Positions 1 to 8,970 of a DNA stretch of 47,762 nt are shown piece after piece. Each line of letters opens with the position of its first letter. Position 1 is the stretch's first letter. The notes beneath the pieces are model-generated. The model saw only the letters and a program-made list of their open reading frames with translations, ran no database searches and was not told the origin of the DNA. Position numbers and translations under genes: made by a program. Source of the DNA: an uncultured Porphyromonadaceae bacterium (GTDB taxonomy: Bacteria; Bacteroidota; Bacteroidia; Bacteroidales; Muribaculaceae); assembly GCA_947176205.1 (NCBI GenBank), contig CAMWPX010000002.1:1-47762 (forward strand), read 5' to 3'.

Positions 1-1010
1 CCGGTACGATTAATTGCTTCATCCGACGCCCCAACCATCTGACTGGTGATTATCTCTACTATATCCACAAGCCGGAAGATATTTCTATAAAGTACGGCAT
101 ACCACCAGTAAAAACACTCGCACTCGAAACGAGTGTCCTTCCATACGACCAGATTACGCGTCTTACCAAAGCATTTAATCCTACAGTCATTACCAATGGC
201 TCAGACATAATGCGCCATGCCCGTGCTGTAAAGACTCCATACGAACTCGGTCTCATCCGTGAGTCCGGCATCAGACAGGCCCACGTCTATTCGCAAGTAC
301 CACATATATATCGTGAAGGGATGACCGACCTTGAGCTTCAAGTGGAATTGGAGCGTTTGTCAAGACTTGAGGGTTGTCTCGGATTGTTCCGCATAAGCGG
401 AAATTCCATGGAACTGTATATGGCTAATATCCTCGTAGGAGACAATGCCGATACTCCCACCCCGTATGATTTTGCCATGGGGGGCGAAGGTCTTGACCCA
501 TCGATACCCGTAGGATGCAACGGCAGCATTATTCATGCAGGCGAGAGTGTAATGGTGGACGCAAACGGCAACTACACAGGCTACATGACTGACATGACGC
601 GAACGTTTGCCATAGGGGGCACTCTCTCTGATACAGCCATGAAAGCCCACCGGTGCTCCATAGATATATGCCATGCCCTCGCCCGGGAAGGCAAACCGGG
701 AAAAGCAGCCAAAGAATTATACGGACTTGCTGAAGAGATTGCTACAGATGCCGGATTACATGAATATTTCATGGGACACAGACAGAAAGCCGGATTCGTA
801 GGACATGGTGTGGGTATCGAAATAAACGAACTACCTGTAATAGCTCCGAGAAGCCGAGACATACTTACCGAAGGCAATGTCATAGCTTTAGAGCCAAAAT
901 TCGTAATACCGGGAGTAGGAGCAGTAGGAATAGAAAACACCTATCACGTAACCACCGACGGACTAATCCCCCTGACGATAATGCCCGAGGACATAATATC
1001 CCTGACATAG
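1..1010 (+). CDS. M24-family metallopeptidase / Xaa-Pro aminopeptidase-like, 5' end outside window
   Basis: Frame 3 is open from the window start (GTINCFIRRPNHLTGDYLYYIHKPEDISIKYG...) into ORF 210..1010. Motifs VMVDANGNYTGYMTDMTRTFAIG, GHGVGIEINELPVI and ALEPKFVIPGVGAVGIENTYHVT are typical of M24 peptidases. Confidence 0.9.
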   Translation, partial: GTINCFIRRPNHLTGDYLYYIHKPEDISIKYGIPPVKTLALETSVLPYDQITRLTKAFNPTVITNGSDIMRHARAVKTPYELGLIRESGIRQAHVYSQVPHIYREGMTDLELQVELERLSRLEGCLGLFRISGNSMELYMANILVGDNADTPTPYDFAMGGEGLDPSIPVGCNGSIIHAGESVMVDANGNYTGYMTDMTRTFAIGGTLSDTAMKAHRCSIDICHALAREGKPGKAAKELYGLAEEIATDAGLHEYFMGHRQKAGFVGHGVGIEINELPVIAPRSRDILTEGNVIALEPKFVIPGVGAVGIENTYHVTTDGLIPLTIMPEDIISLT

Positions 1011-1021
1011 CTATCAGAATC

Positions 1022-2449
1022 ATGGTGCATAATTTAAGCAAAATAGACACACACGTGTTTCACATAGTAGGAGATGCCGCTGATTCACTCGGGTATCCTT
1101 GTTATGCTGTAGGTGGCTACGTACGTGATTTGCTGCTCGGACGTCATTCAAAAGACATAGATTTCGTAAGCGTAGGACAAGACAGCGGCATCAATATAGC
1201 ACGTGAGGTGGCACATCGCTTAGGATCAGGGGCACATGTAAGCATATTCCGGACCTATGGCACAGCTCAAGTCAAACGAGGTGAACTCGAACTGGAATTT
1301 GTAGCGACCCGTCGCGAATCATACAAAAGCGACTCGCGCAATCCAATAGTAGAGGAAGGTACACTTGACGATGACATATCACGTCGTGATTTCACCATAA
1401 ATGCAATGGCTGTACAAGTCAATGCCGTCGGGTTCGGCTCACTTGTTGACAAATTCAACGGTTTGCAGGATTTACGCGACGGGATAATACGCACACCTCT
1501 CGACCCTGACATAACATTCAGTGATGACCCGCTGCGGATGATGCGTGCCATACGGTTTGCCACCCAGCTGCAATTCACCATCGAGCCCGTCACATTCAAG
1601 GCAATTTCGCGAAATGCATCACGTATAGAGATAATCACTCGTGAAAGGATAGCCACTGAGCTCAATAAGATACTTCTCGCCCCAATACCGTCCATAGGAA
1701 TCCGCCTGCTGTCAGATTGCGGATTGCTGGCTCTTATCCTTCCGGAACTTGAGGCGATGAAAGGAGTGGAAATCATCAAGGGACGCGGACATAAAGATAA
1801 CTTCCAGCATACCCTTGCCGTACTTGATAGCGTAGCTCAGGAGTCCGACAATCTATGGCTCAGATGGGCGGCACTCCTACACGATATCGCCAAACCGGTT
1901 ACCAAGCGATGGGATGAGAAAGTGGGCTGGTCATTCCACAACCATAACTTTGTAGGTGCAAAGATGGTACCTAAGATTTTCCGTGCGCTGAAAATGCCTA
2001 TGGGCGAACCGATGCGTTATGTAGCGAAGATGGTTGAACTCCACATGCGTCCTATAGCTCTTGTAGAAGATGAAGTTACCGACTCTGCTGTCCGGCGTCT
2101 GATTACTGAAGCCGCCGAGGACCTGCCGGACCTGATGATATTGTGCCGAGCCGACATCACTTCCCGTAATCAGGAGAAAGTAAAACGTCACCTGCAAAAT
2201 TTCGAAAACGTACTCCGAAAAATGGAAGACGTGACTGAACGTGACCATCTTCGCAACTTTGCTCCCCCAATCTTAGGTAGTGAAATTATGGAGGTTTTCG
2301 CTCTGACACCTTCTCGTGCTGTAGGAGATATTAAAACGAAAATCAAGGATGCGGTACTTGACGGCATTATACCTAACGACCATGATGCCGCTTTTGAATA
2401 CATGCTCTCTGTTGCCGCTGAAATGGGACTGAAACCCGTCAACAAATAA
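1022..2449 (+). CDS. CCA tRNA nucleotidyltransferase / poly(A) polymerase family with HD domain
   Basis: AVGGYVRDLLLGRHSKDIDFVS, RRDFTINAMA, DPLRMMRAIRFATQL and HD motif LLHDIAKP. Confidence 0.93.
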   Translation: MVHNLSKIDTHVFHIVGDAADSLGYPCYAVGGYVRDLLLGRHSKDIDFVSVGQDSGINIAREVAHRLGSGAHVSIFRTYGTAQVKRGELELEFVATRRESYKSDSRNPIVEEGTLDDDISRRDFTINAMAVQVNAVGFGSLVDKFNGLQDLRDGIIRTPLDPDITFSDDPLRMMRAIRFATQLQFTIEPVTFKAISRNASRIEIITRERIATELNKILLAPIPSIGIRLLSDCGLLALILPELEAMKGVEIIKGRGHKDNFQHTLAVLDSVAQESDNLWLRWAALLHDIAKPVTKRWDEKVGWSFHNHNFVGAKMVPKIFRALKMPMGEPMRYVAKMVELHMRPIALVEDEVTDSAVRRLITEAAEDLPDLMILCRADITSRNQEKVKRHLQNFENVLRKMEDVTERDHLRNFAPPILGSEIMEVFALTPSRAVGDIKTKIKDAVLDGIIPNDHDAAFEYMLSVAAEMGLKPVNK

Positions 2450-2467
2450 CCACTTATTTTCAAGCAG

Positions 2468-2809
2468 ATGTATTACATTACCAAACGTATAGAGATAGCC
2501 GGTTCACATCGACTCACACTTGACTATGACAGCAAGTGCTCCCAGCTTCATGGTCACAATTGGGTTATAACCGTGATGTGCAAGTCAAAAGAACTTGACC
2601 GAAACGGCATGGTTACGGACTTTACCATTATAAAAGAAAAAGTAGAGGAATACCTTGACCATAAGAATTTCAACGAAGTCCTTGACTTTAACCCGACCGC
2701 AGAAAACCTTGCACGCTGGATTCTCGAGCAGATTCCCAACTGCTATCGTGTGGAAGTAAGAGAAAGTGAAGGTAATACAGCTGCTTATGAGCTTGACTGG
2801 AACGAATAA
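2468..2809 (+). CDS. queD: 6-carboxy-5,6,7,8-tetrahydropterin synthase
   Basis: Short protein with SHRL...CSQLHGHNW and GMVTDFTIIK...LDHKNFNE, typical of QueD; directly followed by queE. Confidence 0.9.
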   Translation: MYYITKRIEIAGSHRLTLDYDSKCSQLHGHNWVITVMCKSKELDRNGMVTDFTIIKEKVEEYLDHKNFNEVLDFNPTAENLARWILEQIPNCYRVEVRESEGNTAAYELDWNE

Positions 2810-3359
2810 AAAATACGCCGTAAACGAAATATTTTATTCGCTTCAGGGCGAAGGATATTTCACCGGTACCGCAGCGGTATTCCTCCGCTTCAGCGGATGT
2901 AACCGCCGGTGTGACTTCTGTGACACAAATCATTCGGCATTCACTTTGATGTCTACAAAGCAAATTATCTCACTTCTCACCGCTTACCCAACCCGCCACA
3001 TAGTAATTACCGGTGGCGAACCGATGCTACAGGTGGATGATAATCTGATTGACGCCTTGCACTCCGCCGGATTCTTCATAACCGTGGAAACCAACGGAAG
3101 CAAACGCATAGACTGCAATATTGACTGGGTGACATGCTCGCCTAAAACAGCTCCATTGGAAATAAACCGCATAGATGAGCTGAAAATAGTCTATCAGAGC
3201 CAGGACGTAGAAAGCATAAAGGACTCTCTGCCTGAAGCCCGCCATTATTTTCTTCAACCATGCTCCGGCATCAATACAGCCGAAACGGTTGCCTACATCA
3301 AATCACATCCATGGTGGCGTCTGTCTCTGCAGACCCACAAACTGATAGACATACCTTAA
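2787..3359 (+). CDS. queE: 7-carboxy-7-deazaguanine synthase (radical SAM); start codon uncertain (2766 or 2787)
   Basis: VNEIFYSLQGEGYFTGTAAVFLRFSGCNRRCDFCDTNH (CxxxCxxC) and ITGGEPMLQ; overlaps the 3' end of queD. Confidence 0.9.
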   Translation: MSLTGTNKKYAVNEIFYSLQGEGYFTGTAAVFLRFSGCNRRCDFCDTNHSAFTLMSTKQIISLLTAYPTRHIVITGGEPMLQVDDNLIDALHSAGFFITVETNGSKRIDCNIDWVTCSPKTAPLEINRIDELKIVYQSQDVESIKDSLPEARHYFLQPCSGINTAETVAYIKSHPWWRLSLQTHKLIDIP

Positions 3360-3424
3360 GAACCGCAACTATATGTGTTGACGCATTTTAACACTATACC
3401 TGCCTGTCAAAAAGATTTATTGAC

Positions 3425-3432
3425 TACTTTTG
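3425..3432 (+). promoter_or_regulatory. Bacteroidetes-type -7 element TACTTTTG
   Basis: TAnnTTTG consensus about 20 nt upstream of ATG 3454. Confidence 0.6.
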
Positions 3433-3453
3433 TAAAAGCGTAATCCAATCAGT

Positions 3454-4719
3454 ATGAACCGACCCGTTTCCATCTTCCTGTGTGTAATGCTGGCTGTAAG
3501 CGTCACAATGCAGCTTTCAGCAGCTCCTGCCCGTGCCAAAACAAAAAAGAAAGTTGACCCGATGGAAAAATATGATGCGGCGATTACTGCTTTTGACAAT
3601 TATAACTTCAGTGAAGCCGTGCAGATGCTGGATGAATATCGTGCATCGGTCAACAAAAGCGATGGCAAGACATCATATCCCGATGAAGCGGACCTACGCC
3701 GGCGCAGCGAAATAGGCGCAGCGATGCTTGACCGTGTCGAACAGGTTGTAATCATTGACAGTATTGTAGTCAGCAAGCATGATTTCTTTAATACGTACCA
3801 GCTCTCCCATGCTGCAGGAACCTTATTGAAATCCGAATCCATAGCTCCGGATTTCAAGGCTGCTGACGAAACTCCGGTGTATGTGACCGAAAAAGGCAAC
3901 ACCATGATTTACTCCATTCTTGCTCCGGAAGACTCTCTGCTTAAATTGCACACCACCTCACGGTTAGTCGACGGGTCATGGGAAAAGCCATACAATATAG
4001 CCTCATCCATGATTGATAACGCCAATACAGCTTTCCCATTTCTGATGCCTGACGGTATCACGCTGTATTTCGCTTCTGACAACGATGAATCACTCGGCGG
4101 ATACGATATATTTATGTCACGCCGCGAGGGCAAGGACTATCTGAAGCCGCAAAATATCGGTATGCCGTATAATTCACCGTCTGATGATTATATGCTCGCC
4201 ATTGATGAGGTTAACGGAACCGGATGGTGGGCTACCGACCGTAATAATATCCCTGACAGTCTGACCATTTATGTTTTTGCTCCTGCAGAGTTACGCATCA
4301 ATTACCCGGCTGACACCCCGGAGCTTACCGACAAAGCCAGAATTACCGATATAGCCTCCTCTACCCGTCAGGAAGGCAAAACATATCCATCTGTAATACA
4401 ACGAAATCACAATACAGCATCACATAATGATGGAGCTAAAAGCGATTTTCATTTCGCGCTGCCGGATGGCAGCGTATGTACGTCTATAAGTCAATTGCAC
4501 AGCCCAGATGCCGTAGCAGCCATGCATCGTTATCTTGCTATTATTGACGAGACGACACAATTAAAATCAGACCTCAACGGCCTGCGTCAACGATATGCTG
4601 CAGGTGATAAGAATGTTAGTTCGGAAATACTTACACTCGAAAACGAGCTCCTCAAGCAACAACGGCTTATACGCGATATATCCAATAATATCATCAAAGC
4701 CGAATTCCCTAACCGGTAA
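3454..4719 (+). CDS. Secreted PD40/TolB-like beta-propeller repeat protein
   Basis: N-terminal signal peptide; GITLYFASDNDESLGGYDIFMSRREGKDYLKPQNIGMPYNSPSDDY is typical of PD40 repeats in Bacteroidetes. Confidence 0.75.
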   Translation: MNRPVSIFLCVMLAVSVTMQLSAAPARAKTKKKVDPMEKYDAAITAFDNYNFSEAVQMLDEYRASVNKSDGKTSYPDEADLRRRSEIGAAMLDRVEQVVIIDSIVVSKHDFFNTYQLSHAAGTLLKSESIAPDFKAADETPVYVTEKGNTMIYSILAPEDSLLKLHTTSRLVDGSWEKPYNIASSMIDNANTAFPFLMPDGITLYFASDNDESLGGYDIFMSRREGKDYLKPQNIGMPYNSPSDDYMLAIDEVNGTGWWATDRNNIPDSLTIYVFAPAELRINYPADTPELTDKARITDIASSTRQEGKTYPSVIQRNHNTASHNDGAKSDFHFALPDGSVCTSISQLHSPDAVAAMHRYLAIIDETTQLKSDLNGLRQRYAAGDKNVSSEILTLENELLKQQRLIRDISNNIIKAEFPNR

Positions 4720-4730
4720 TCAAGTGTGAT

Positions 4731-6173
4731 ATGACAGCTTTCCTTATAGCTCTTGCAGTACTCGTGGGGGGGTACTTTCTTTACGGCTTGTTCATAGACC
4801 GGATATTAGAAACCAGCGCATCCAATCCTACACCGGCATACACAAAACGTGACGATATTGATTTTCACCCGATGCCTGTGTGGAAGGTATTTCTTATACA
4901 ATTTCTCAATATCGCCGGACTCGGACCAATATTCGGTGCGATTATGGGTATAATGTTTGGTCCGGCAGCATTCCTGTGGATTGCACTCGGCACCATATTC
5001 GGTGGCGCCGTACATGATTTCGCATCCGGCGTGATATCGCTGCGTCAAGGCGGGGCATCTCTTCCTGAAATAGTAGGCGGACAACTCGGCAACGGAGTAC
5101 GCCGTACCATGGTGATTTTCTCCGTTCTGCTACTGATACTTGTCACTGCTGTATTCGTATCGACTCCTGCCGGACTATTGGCATCCATGACACCTGACTA
5201 TCTTGACCGAAAATTCTGGCTGATAGCCATATTTGCCTATTATGTACTTGCCACTCTACTGCCTATCGACAAACTTATCGGAAAAATTTATCCGCTGTTC
5301 GGCTTCGCGTTGCTCTTTATGGCTTTAGGTCTGCTCGGTGTGCTGATTTTCACATCTGTGGAAATTCCGGTGAGTTTCTCTGAGATGATGCGACCGTCAA
5401 CGGCTCCAGCCGCAATATTTCCGATGATGTTTGTAAGCATAGCTTGCGGAGCCATATCGGGATTTCACGCCACGCAATCGCCCATGATGGCACGCTGTCT
5501 GACCAATGAGAAACTGGCTCGCCCGGTATTTTACGGTGCTATGGTAGCTGAAGGTATAGTGGCTCTGATATGGGCTGCGGCAGCAGTGACATACACTGGC
5601 GGTTACGAACAGTTAAGCACTTATATGACCATGGACGGTCATGATGCCGGTTCACTTGTAAAAGATGTATCATTCTCATGGCTGGGTACTTTTGGAGGTA
5701 TCCTCGCCATACTCGGTGTTATAGCCGCACCTATCACCACCGGCGACACGGCTCTGCGTAGCGCACGCCTTACGGTAGCTGATTTCCTCCACATAAGTCA
5801 AAGCAAGATAACCCGGCGGATACTTGTCACAATACCGCTGATTATAGTCGTGGCTCTACTTATGATGATGGATTTTTCCGTATTGTGGCGCTATTTCGCA
5901 TGGAGCAATCAGACTCTGTCGGTATTCACTCTATGGGCTGTCACCGTATATCTTGCCCGGCATGCCAAACCTTGGATTATCACTATGCTGCCTGCCATGT
6001 TCATGACCATAGTTTGCGTATCGTATATTCTGTGTGCGCCACGACCTGAAGGATTCGGTGTAGACATAACAGCTGCCACTCTTATCGGTCTGACCGTTGC
6101 CATTATTTTTGCGGCAATATTCCTTAAATATAAAAACCGCCTTACAGTCCATCAAACTGCCAACGATGATTGA
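4731..6173 (+). CDS. Carbon starvation protein CstA family transporter
   Basis: Polytopic protein with QFLNIAGLGPIFGAIMGIMFGPAAFLWIALGTIFGGAVHDF and ISGFHATQSPMMARC. Confidence 0.92.
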   Translation: MTAFLIALAVLVGGYFLYGLFIDRILETSASNPTPAYTKRDDIDFHPMPVWKVFLIQFLNIAGLGPIFGAIMGIMFGPAAFLWIALGTIFGGAVHDFASGVISLRQGGASLPEIVGGQLGNGVRRTMVIFSVLLLILVTAVFVSTPAGLLASMTPDYLDRKFWLIAIFAYYVLATLLPIDKLIGKIYPLFGFALLFMALGLLGVLIFTSVEIPVSFSEMMRPSTAPAAIFPMMFVSIACGAISGFHATQSPMMARCLTNEKLARPVFYGAMVAEGIVALIWAAAAVTYTGGYEQLSTYMTMDGHDAGSLVKDVSFSWLGTFGGILAILGVIAAPITTGDTALRSARLTVADFLHISQSKITRRILVTIPLIIVVALLMMMDFSVLWRYFAWSNQTLSVFTLWAVTVYLARHAKPWIITMLPAMFMTIVCVSYILCAPRPEGFGVDITAATLIGLTVAIIFAAIFLKYKNRLTVHQTANDD

Positions 6174-6975
6174 CCTTAAGCATATAACCAGAAACGAGAC
6201 TTTATATAATCTGCACTCGCATACCCAATTCTGTGACGGACGAGCCCAGATGGAAGCATTCGCCGCCGAAGCTGTACGTCGCGGATTCACACACTATGGA
6301 TTTTCACCGCACTCACCCGTACCTATCATATCGCCATGTAATATGCATCGCGATAAAGTTCCGGTGTACATGGCTGAAGTAAAACGTCTGCAGGACATCC
6401 ACGGGGATAAAATCAAGTTTTATACCTCGATGGAGGTAGACTATCTGGGAGCAGACTGGGGTCCGTCACATCAATATTTCCGTGACCTTAATCTTGACTA
6501 CATTATAGGGTCGGTGCATTTCATTCCCTCTCAGGAAGGTGAACTGATTGACATAGACGGACGTTTTGAGAACTTCCAGCGTAAAATGCATGAGAAATTT
6601 CATGACGACATCCGCTACGTGGTGAATAAATTTTATGACCGTTCCATAGAGATGGTAAGTCGCGGAGGATTCGACATCATCGGACACTTGGATAAAATCG
6701 TGCACAACGCATCACATTATTCTCCCGGTATCGAAGACGAACACTGGTACAATGATAGGGTCAACGAACTCATAGATGCCGTAATCGAATCAGGAAAGTC
6801 TGCAGAAATCAACACCAAAGCCTGGGCTGAACACCATAGGATGTTTCCGGCTGTCAGACATTGGAGCCGACTGAAAAATGCCGGAGTGCTGATGCCTGTC
6901 AACAGCGACGCCCACGTCCCTGCCCTAATAGATGCCTCACGCTCTTATGCCCTCGACATCCTCGCCTCTATATAA
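6166..6975 (+). CDS. PHP-domain histidinol-phosphatase-like protein
   Basis: Starts at ATG 6166, overlapping the cstA-like stop; LHSHTQFCDGRAQMEAFAAEAVRRGFTHYGFSPHSP...FDIIGHLD...NSDAH. Confidence 0.88.
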   Translation: MIDLKHITRNETLYNLHSHTQFCDGRAQMEAFAAEAVRRGFTHYGFSPHSPVPIISPCNMHRDKVPVYMAEVKRLQDIHGDKIKFYTSMEVDYLGADWGPSHQYFRDLNLDYIIGSVHFIPSQEGELIDIDGRFENFQRKMHEKFHDDIRYVVNKFYDRSIEMVSRGGFDIIGHLDKIVHNASHYSPGIEDEHWYNDRVNELIDAVIESGKSAEINTKAWAEHHRMFPAVRHWSRLKNAGVLMPVNSDAHVPALIDASRSYALDILASI

Positions 6976-6996
6976 TCCCATCCTAAAAAAAATCCT

Positions 6997-7284
6997 TCAC
7001 ACTATAACAACTATTTTACCGATTTGAGCCCGACTTTCTGCGAGAGCATGTGCTTCAGATATTCTATCAAAAGGGAATACACGGGCTATAGCCGGATGAA
7101 TATCCGACTTTTCAATAAGCGACATCATGCTATCTATTTGTCGCTGAGTAGGTGAATTACTATAAAATCCCGTCAAATAGACACCTGAAGGAATTTCCTT
7201 AATTGGGTCAAATGATTTAAGACCAAATACACCTCCGAGTAAACCTATATGACAAACTATACCATGAAGCGATGTCACACGCAA
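6997..7284 (-). pseudogene. C-terminal remnant of a zinc-type alcohol dehydrogenase / quinone oxidoreductase
   Basis: LRVTSLHGIVCHIGLLGGVFGLKSFDPIKEIPSGVYLTGFYS...ARVFPFDRISEAHALAESRAQIGKIVVIV matches only the C-terminal part of MDR/ADH proteins. An in-frame TAA lies immediately upstream (7285-7287 on the minus strand). Confidence 0.75.
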
Positions 7285-7583
7285 TTATACTGGTTCTTAA
7301 TGAAAACTCCCCGGTACGCTATAATGAACTGCGCCGTCTCATACCCGATATTTCAGCCCGGGTGCTATCAAATACGCTTCGGGCTCTTGAAGCTGATGGA
7401 CTTGTAAGGAGAAATTATTATCAGGAAATACCTCCAAGAGTAGAATATTCACTTACATCTACGGGAAAGTCTCTGGTACCCATAATTCTTAACCTGACAG
7501 AATGGGCACAAAACAACATGAAGACAATTACCACTCATCGTGCTAAGTTCAATCAAGAAAGCCAAATCAGCTCCGACAATTGA
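7272..7583 (+). pseudogene. N-terminally truncated HxlR-family transcriptional regulator
   Basis: AIILVLNENSPVRYNELRRLIPDISARVLSNTLRALEADGLVRRNYYQEIPPRVEYSLTSTGKSL is the HxlR winged helix. The usual N-terminal segment (...GGKWxxxI) is absent. Confidence 0.75.
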
Positions 7584-7620
7584 TTTAGATTCAATAGTTG
7601 CTATTTTAGTAAAAATAATT

Positions 7621-7628
7621 TATCTTTG
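7621..7628 (+). promoter_or_regulatory. Bacteroidetes-type -7 element TATCTTTG
   Basis: TAnnTTTG consensus; predicted start near 7634; more than 400 nt upstream of the next credible start codon (8052). Confidence 0.65.
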
Positions 7629-7633
7629 CCGAT

Positions 7634-7995
7634 AGATTGCGAAAACGTAGAGTGTACGGAGGTGCACGATATCAGGTTTCGTATATCTGAATACATATTA
7701 AAAGGCGTTTACCCGACGCGTTTGTACCTTGACGAATCCGAATCTCGCAAATTCCAATTCATCTCTTTCAAGGACACTCGCTATGGTAAATTTCTCGTCG
7801 ACTGCCGTAACCGGTTCAGTCGGGTTGCCACAGCGTCAACTTAAATGCGCTATAAGTGGCAATTCGTGTCAATGGTTTATCGCATAGTTGGCGTGGGGAT
7901 TTCCTAAGTGTTTGTTTGTAAAAGAGATGGGCTATGCGAGAGCCCGGGTTTGGAAAAACAGACTGAAGCGGATATTCTTCCCCACGTCTTTTATT
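7634..7995 (+). ncRNA. Candidate structured RNA (free ncRNA or long 5' leader)
   Basis: Follows a -7 element. Stems read by eye: TTGCCAC/GTGGCAA (7825-7831/7856-7862) with nested AGCG/CGCT; GGCGTGGGGA/TCCCCACGTC (7890-7899/7979-7988) followed by TTTTATTTTATC; GGGCT/AGCCC hairpin inside. No convincing ORF. Confidence 0.45.
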
Positions 7996-8051
7996 TTATC
8001 TCTCGATTATATGGGGGGGTAATCGACTATAAATCAAATCATTACACAACA

Positions 8052-8864
8052 ATGAAAAAGGTAATCCTTACAATGACCGTGCTGCTTGTCTTCGCCATGA
8101 GCGCTTTTGCAGCAAAAGAAACAGTACAAGTTAATCAATTTACCGGTGCAAGCAATGTATCTCAAGACGAACTCTCTATGGTACGTGATGCCGTAGTAAT
8201 GGCTTTTTCTGACAAAGGTCGTTTTATCATCTTAGATGCAGCAACCGGAGCTGATGGTGCTACTGCCAAATATGCCGTAGATGGCAAAGTAAATCCTATA
8301 GTTTACACTTACACTACTACCAAAAATGATGACGGCACTGTGTCTAAAACCTATACAGCACCCGTTTCCGTTACCCTTACAGTTGTAGACCTCGCTACCG
8401 GTGCAACAAAAAGCAGCGTAATAGTTGACAGCAATAAAGGATTCTTTGGCGACTTAAATCCAGTAGATATATTTAAGGAAGAAACAGCATATACTCAAGC
8501 TATTGCGCTAAAAAACGCCACTATGTATATGACAAAGACCGGTAAAAAATTGCCAAAATGGATTGAAGAGAACTTCCCCGCCACGGGTTCTATTCTTGAA
8601 CTGGATGAAGTCAAAGGTGATGATGTCAAAACTGCCTTCATTTCACTTGGCTCACAAGACGGCATGGTCAAAGGTCAGAAATTCACCGTAAAACTCAAGA
8701 CTACCGTGGCTAACCGCACACGCTTCAAAGAAATCGGTGAAGCTCAGTGTGAAGCCGTGGAAGGTGAAGATATATCATTGGTTAAAATCAAAAAAGGTGG
8801 CAAGGAAATATTCAAGGCTTACAGCGAAACTCCCAACAACCTGATTATCGAAACCAAGAAATAA
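8052..8864 (+). CDS. Exported CsgG/FlgO-like protein
   Basis: Start ATG 8052 (MKKVILTMTVLLVFAMSAFAAKE, signal peptide). The pattern QVNQFTGASNVSQDELSMVRDAVVMAFSDKGRFIILDA...AKYAVDGKV...SVTLTVVDLATGATKSS resembles CsgG/FlgO-type domains. Confidence 0.65.
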   Translation: MKKVILTMTVLLVFAMSAFAAKETVQVNQFTGASNVSQDELSMVRDAVVMAFSDKGRFIILDAATGADGATAKYAVDGKVNPIVYTYTTTKNDDGTVSKTYTAPVSVTLTVVDLATGATKSSVIVDSNKGFFGDLNPVDIFKEETAYTQAIALKNATMYMTKTGKKLPKWIEENFPATGSILELDEVKGDDVKTAFISLGSQDGMVKGQKFTVKLKTTVANRTRFKEIGEAQCEAVEGEDISLVKIKKGGKEIFKAYSETPNNLIIETKK

Positions 8865-8902
8865 TACATCAAGTTACACAGACTTTTACATATTGCCAGA
8901 GC

Positions 8903-8939
8903 CGTTATCAATCCTTGCAAACTGTGAGGATTGATAACG
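8903..8939 (+). repeat. Perfect 13-bp inverted repeat (intercistronic hairpin)
   Basis: CGTTATCAATCCT (8903-8915) - 11 nt - AGGATTGATAACG (8927-8939); no T tract on either side. Confidence 0.9.
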
Positions 8940-8970
8940 ACTTGAAATACACTTATTATTATCCTGAAAG

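Noticed and set aside
1267-1779. 170-aa minus-strand ORF opposite the CCA-adding enzyme
   Set aside because: Low-complexity Ser/Ile/Arg-rich shadow translation; the plus-strand gene has strong motifs.
7626-7844. 72-aa ORF on the plus strand
   Set aside because: Its first codon is a TTG inside the putative -7 element, it has no visible RBS, and it overlaps strong RNA stems; treated as chance ORF within a structured RNA.
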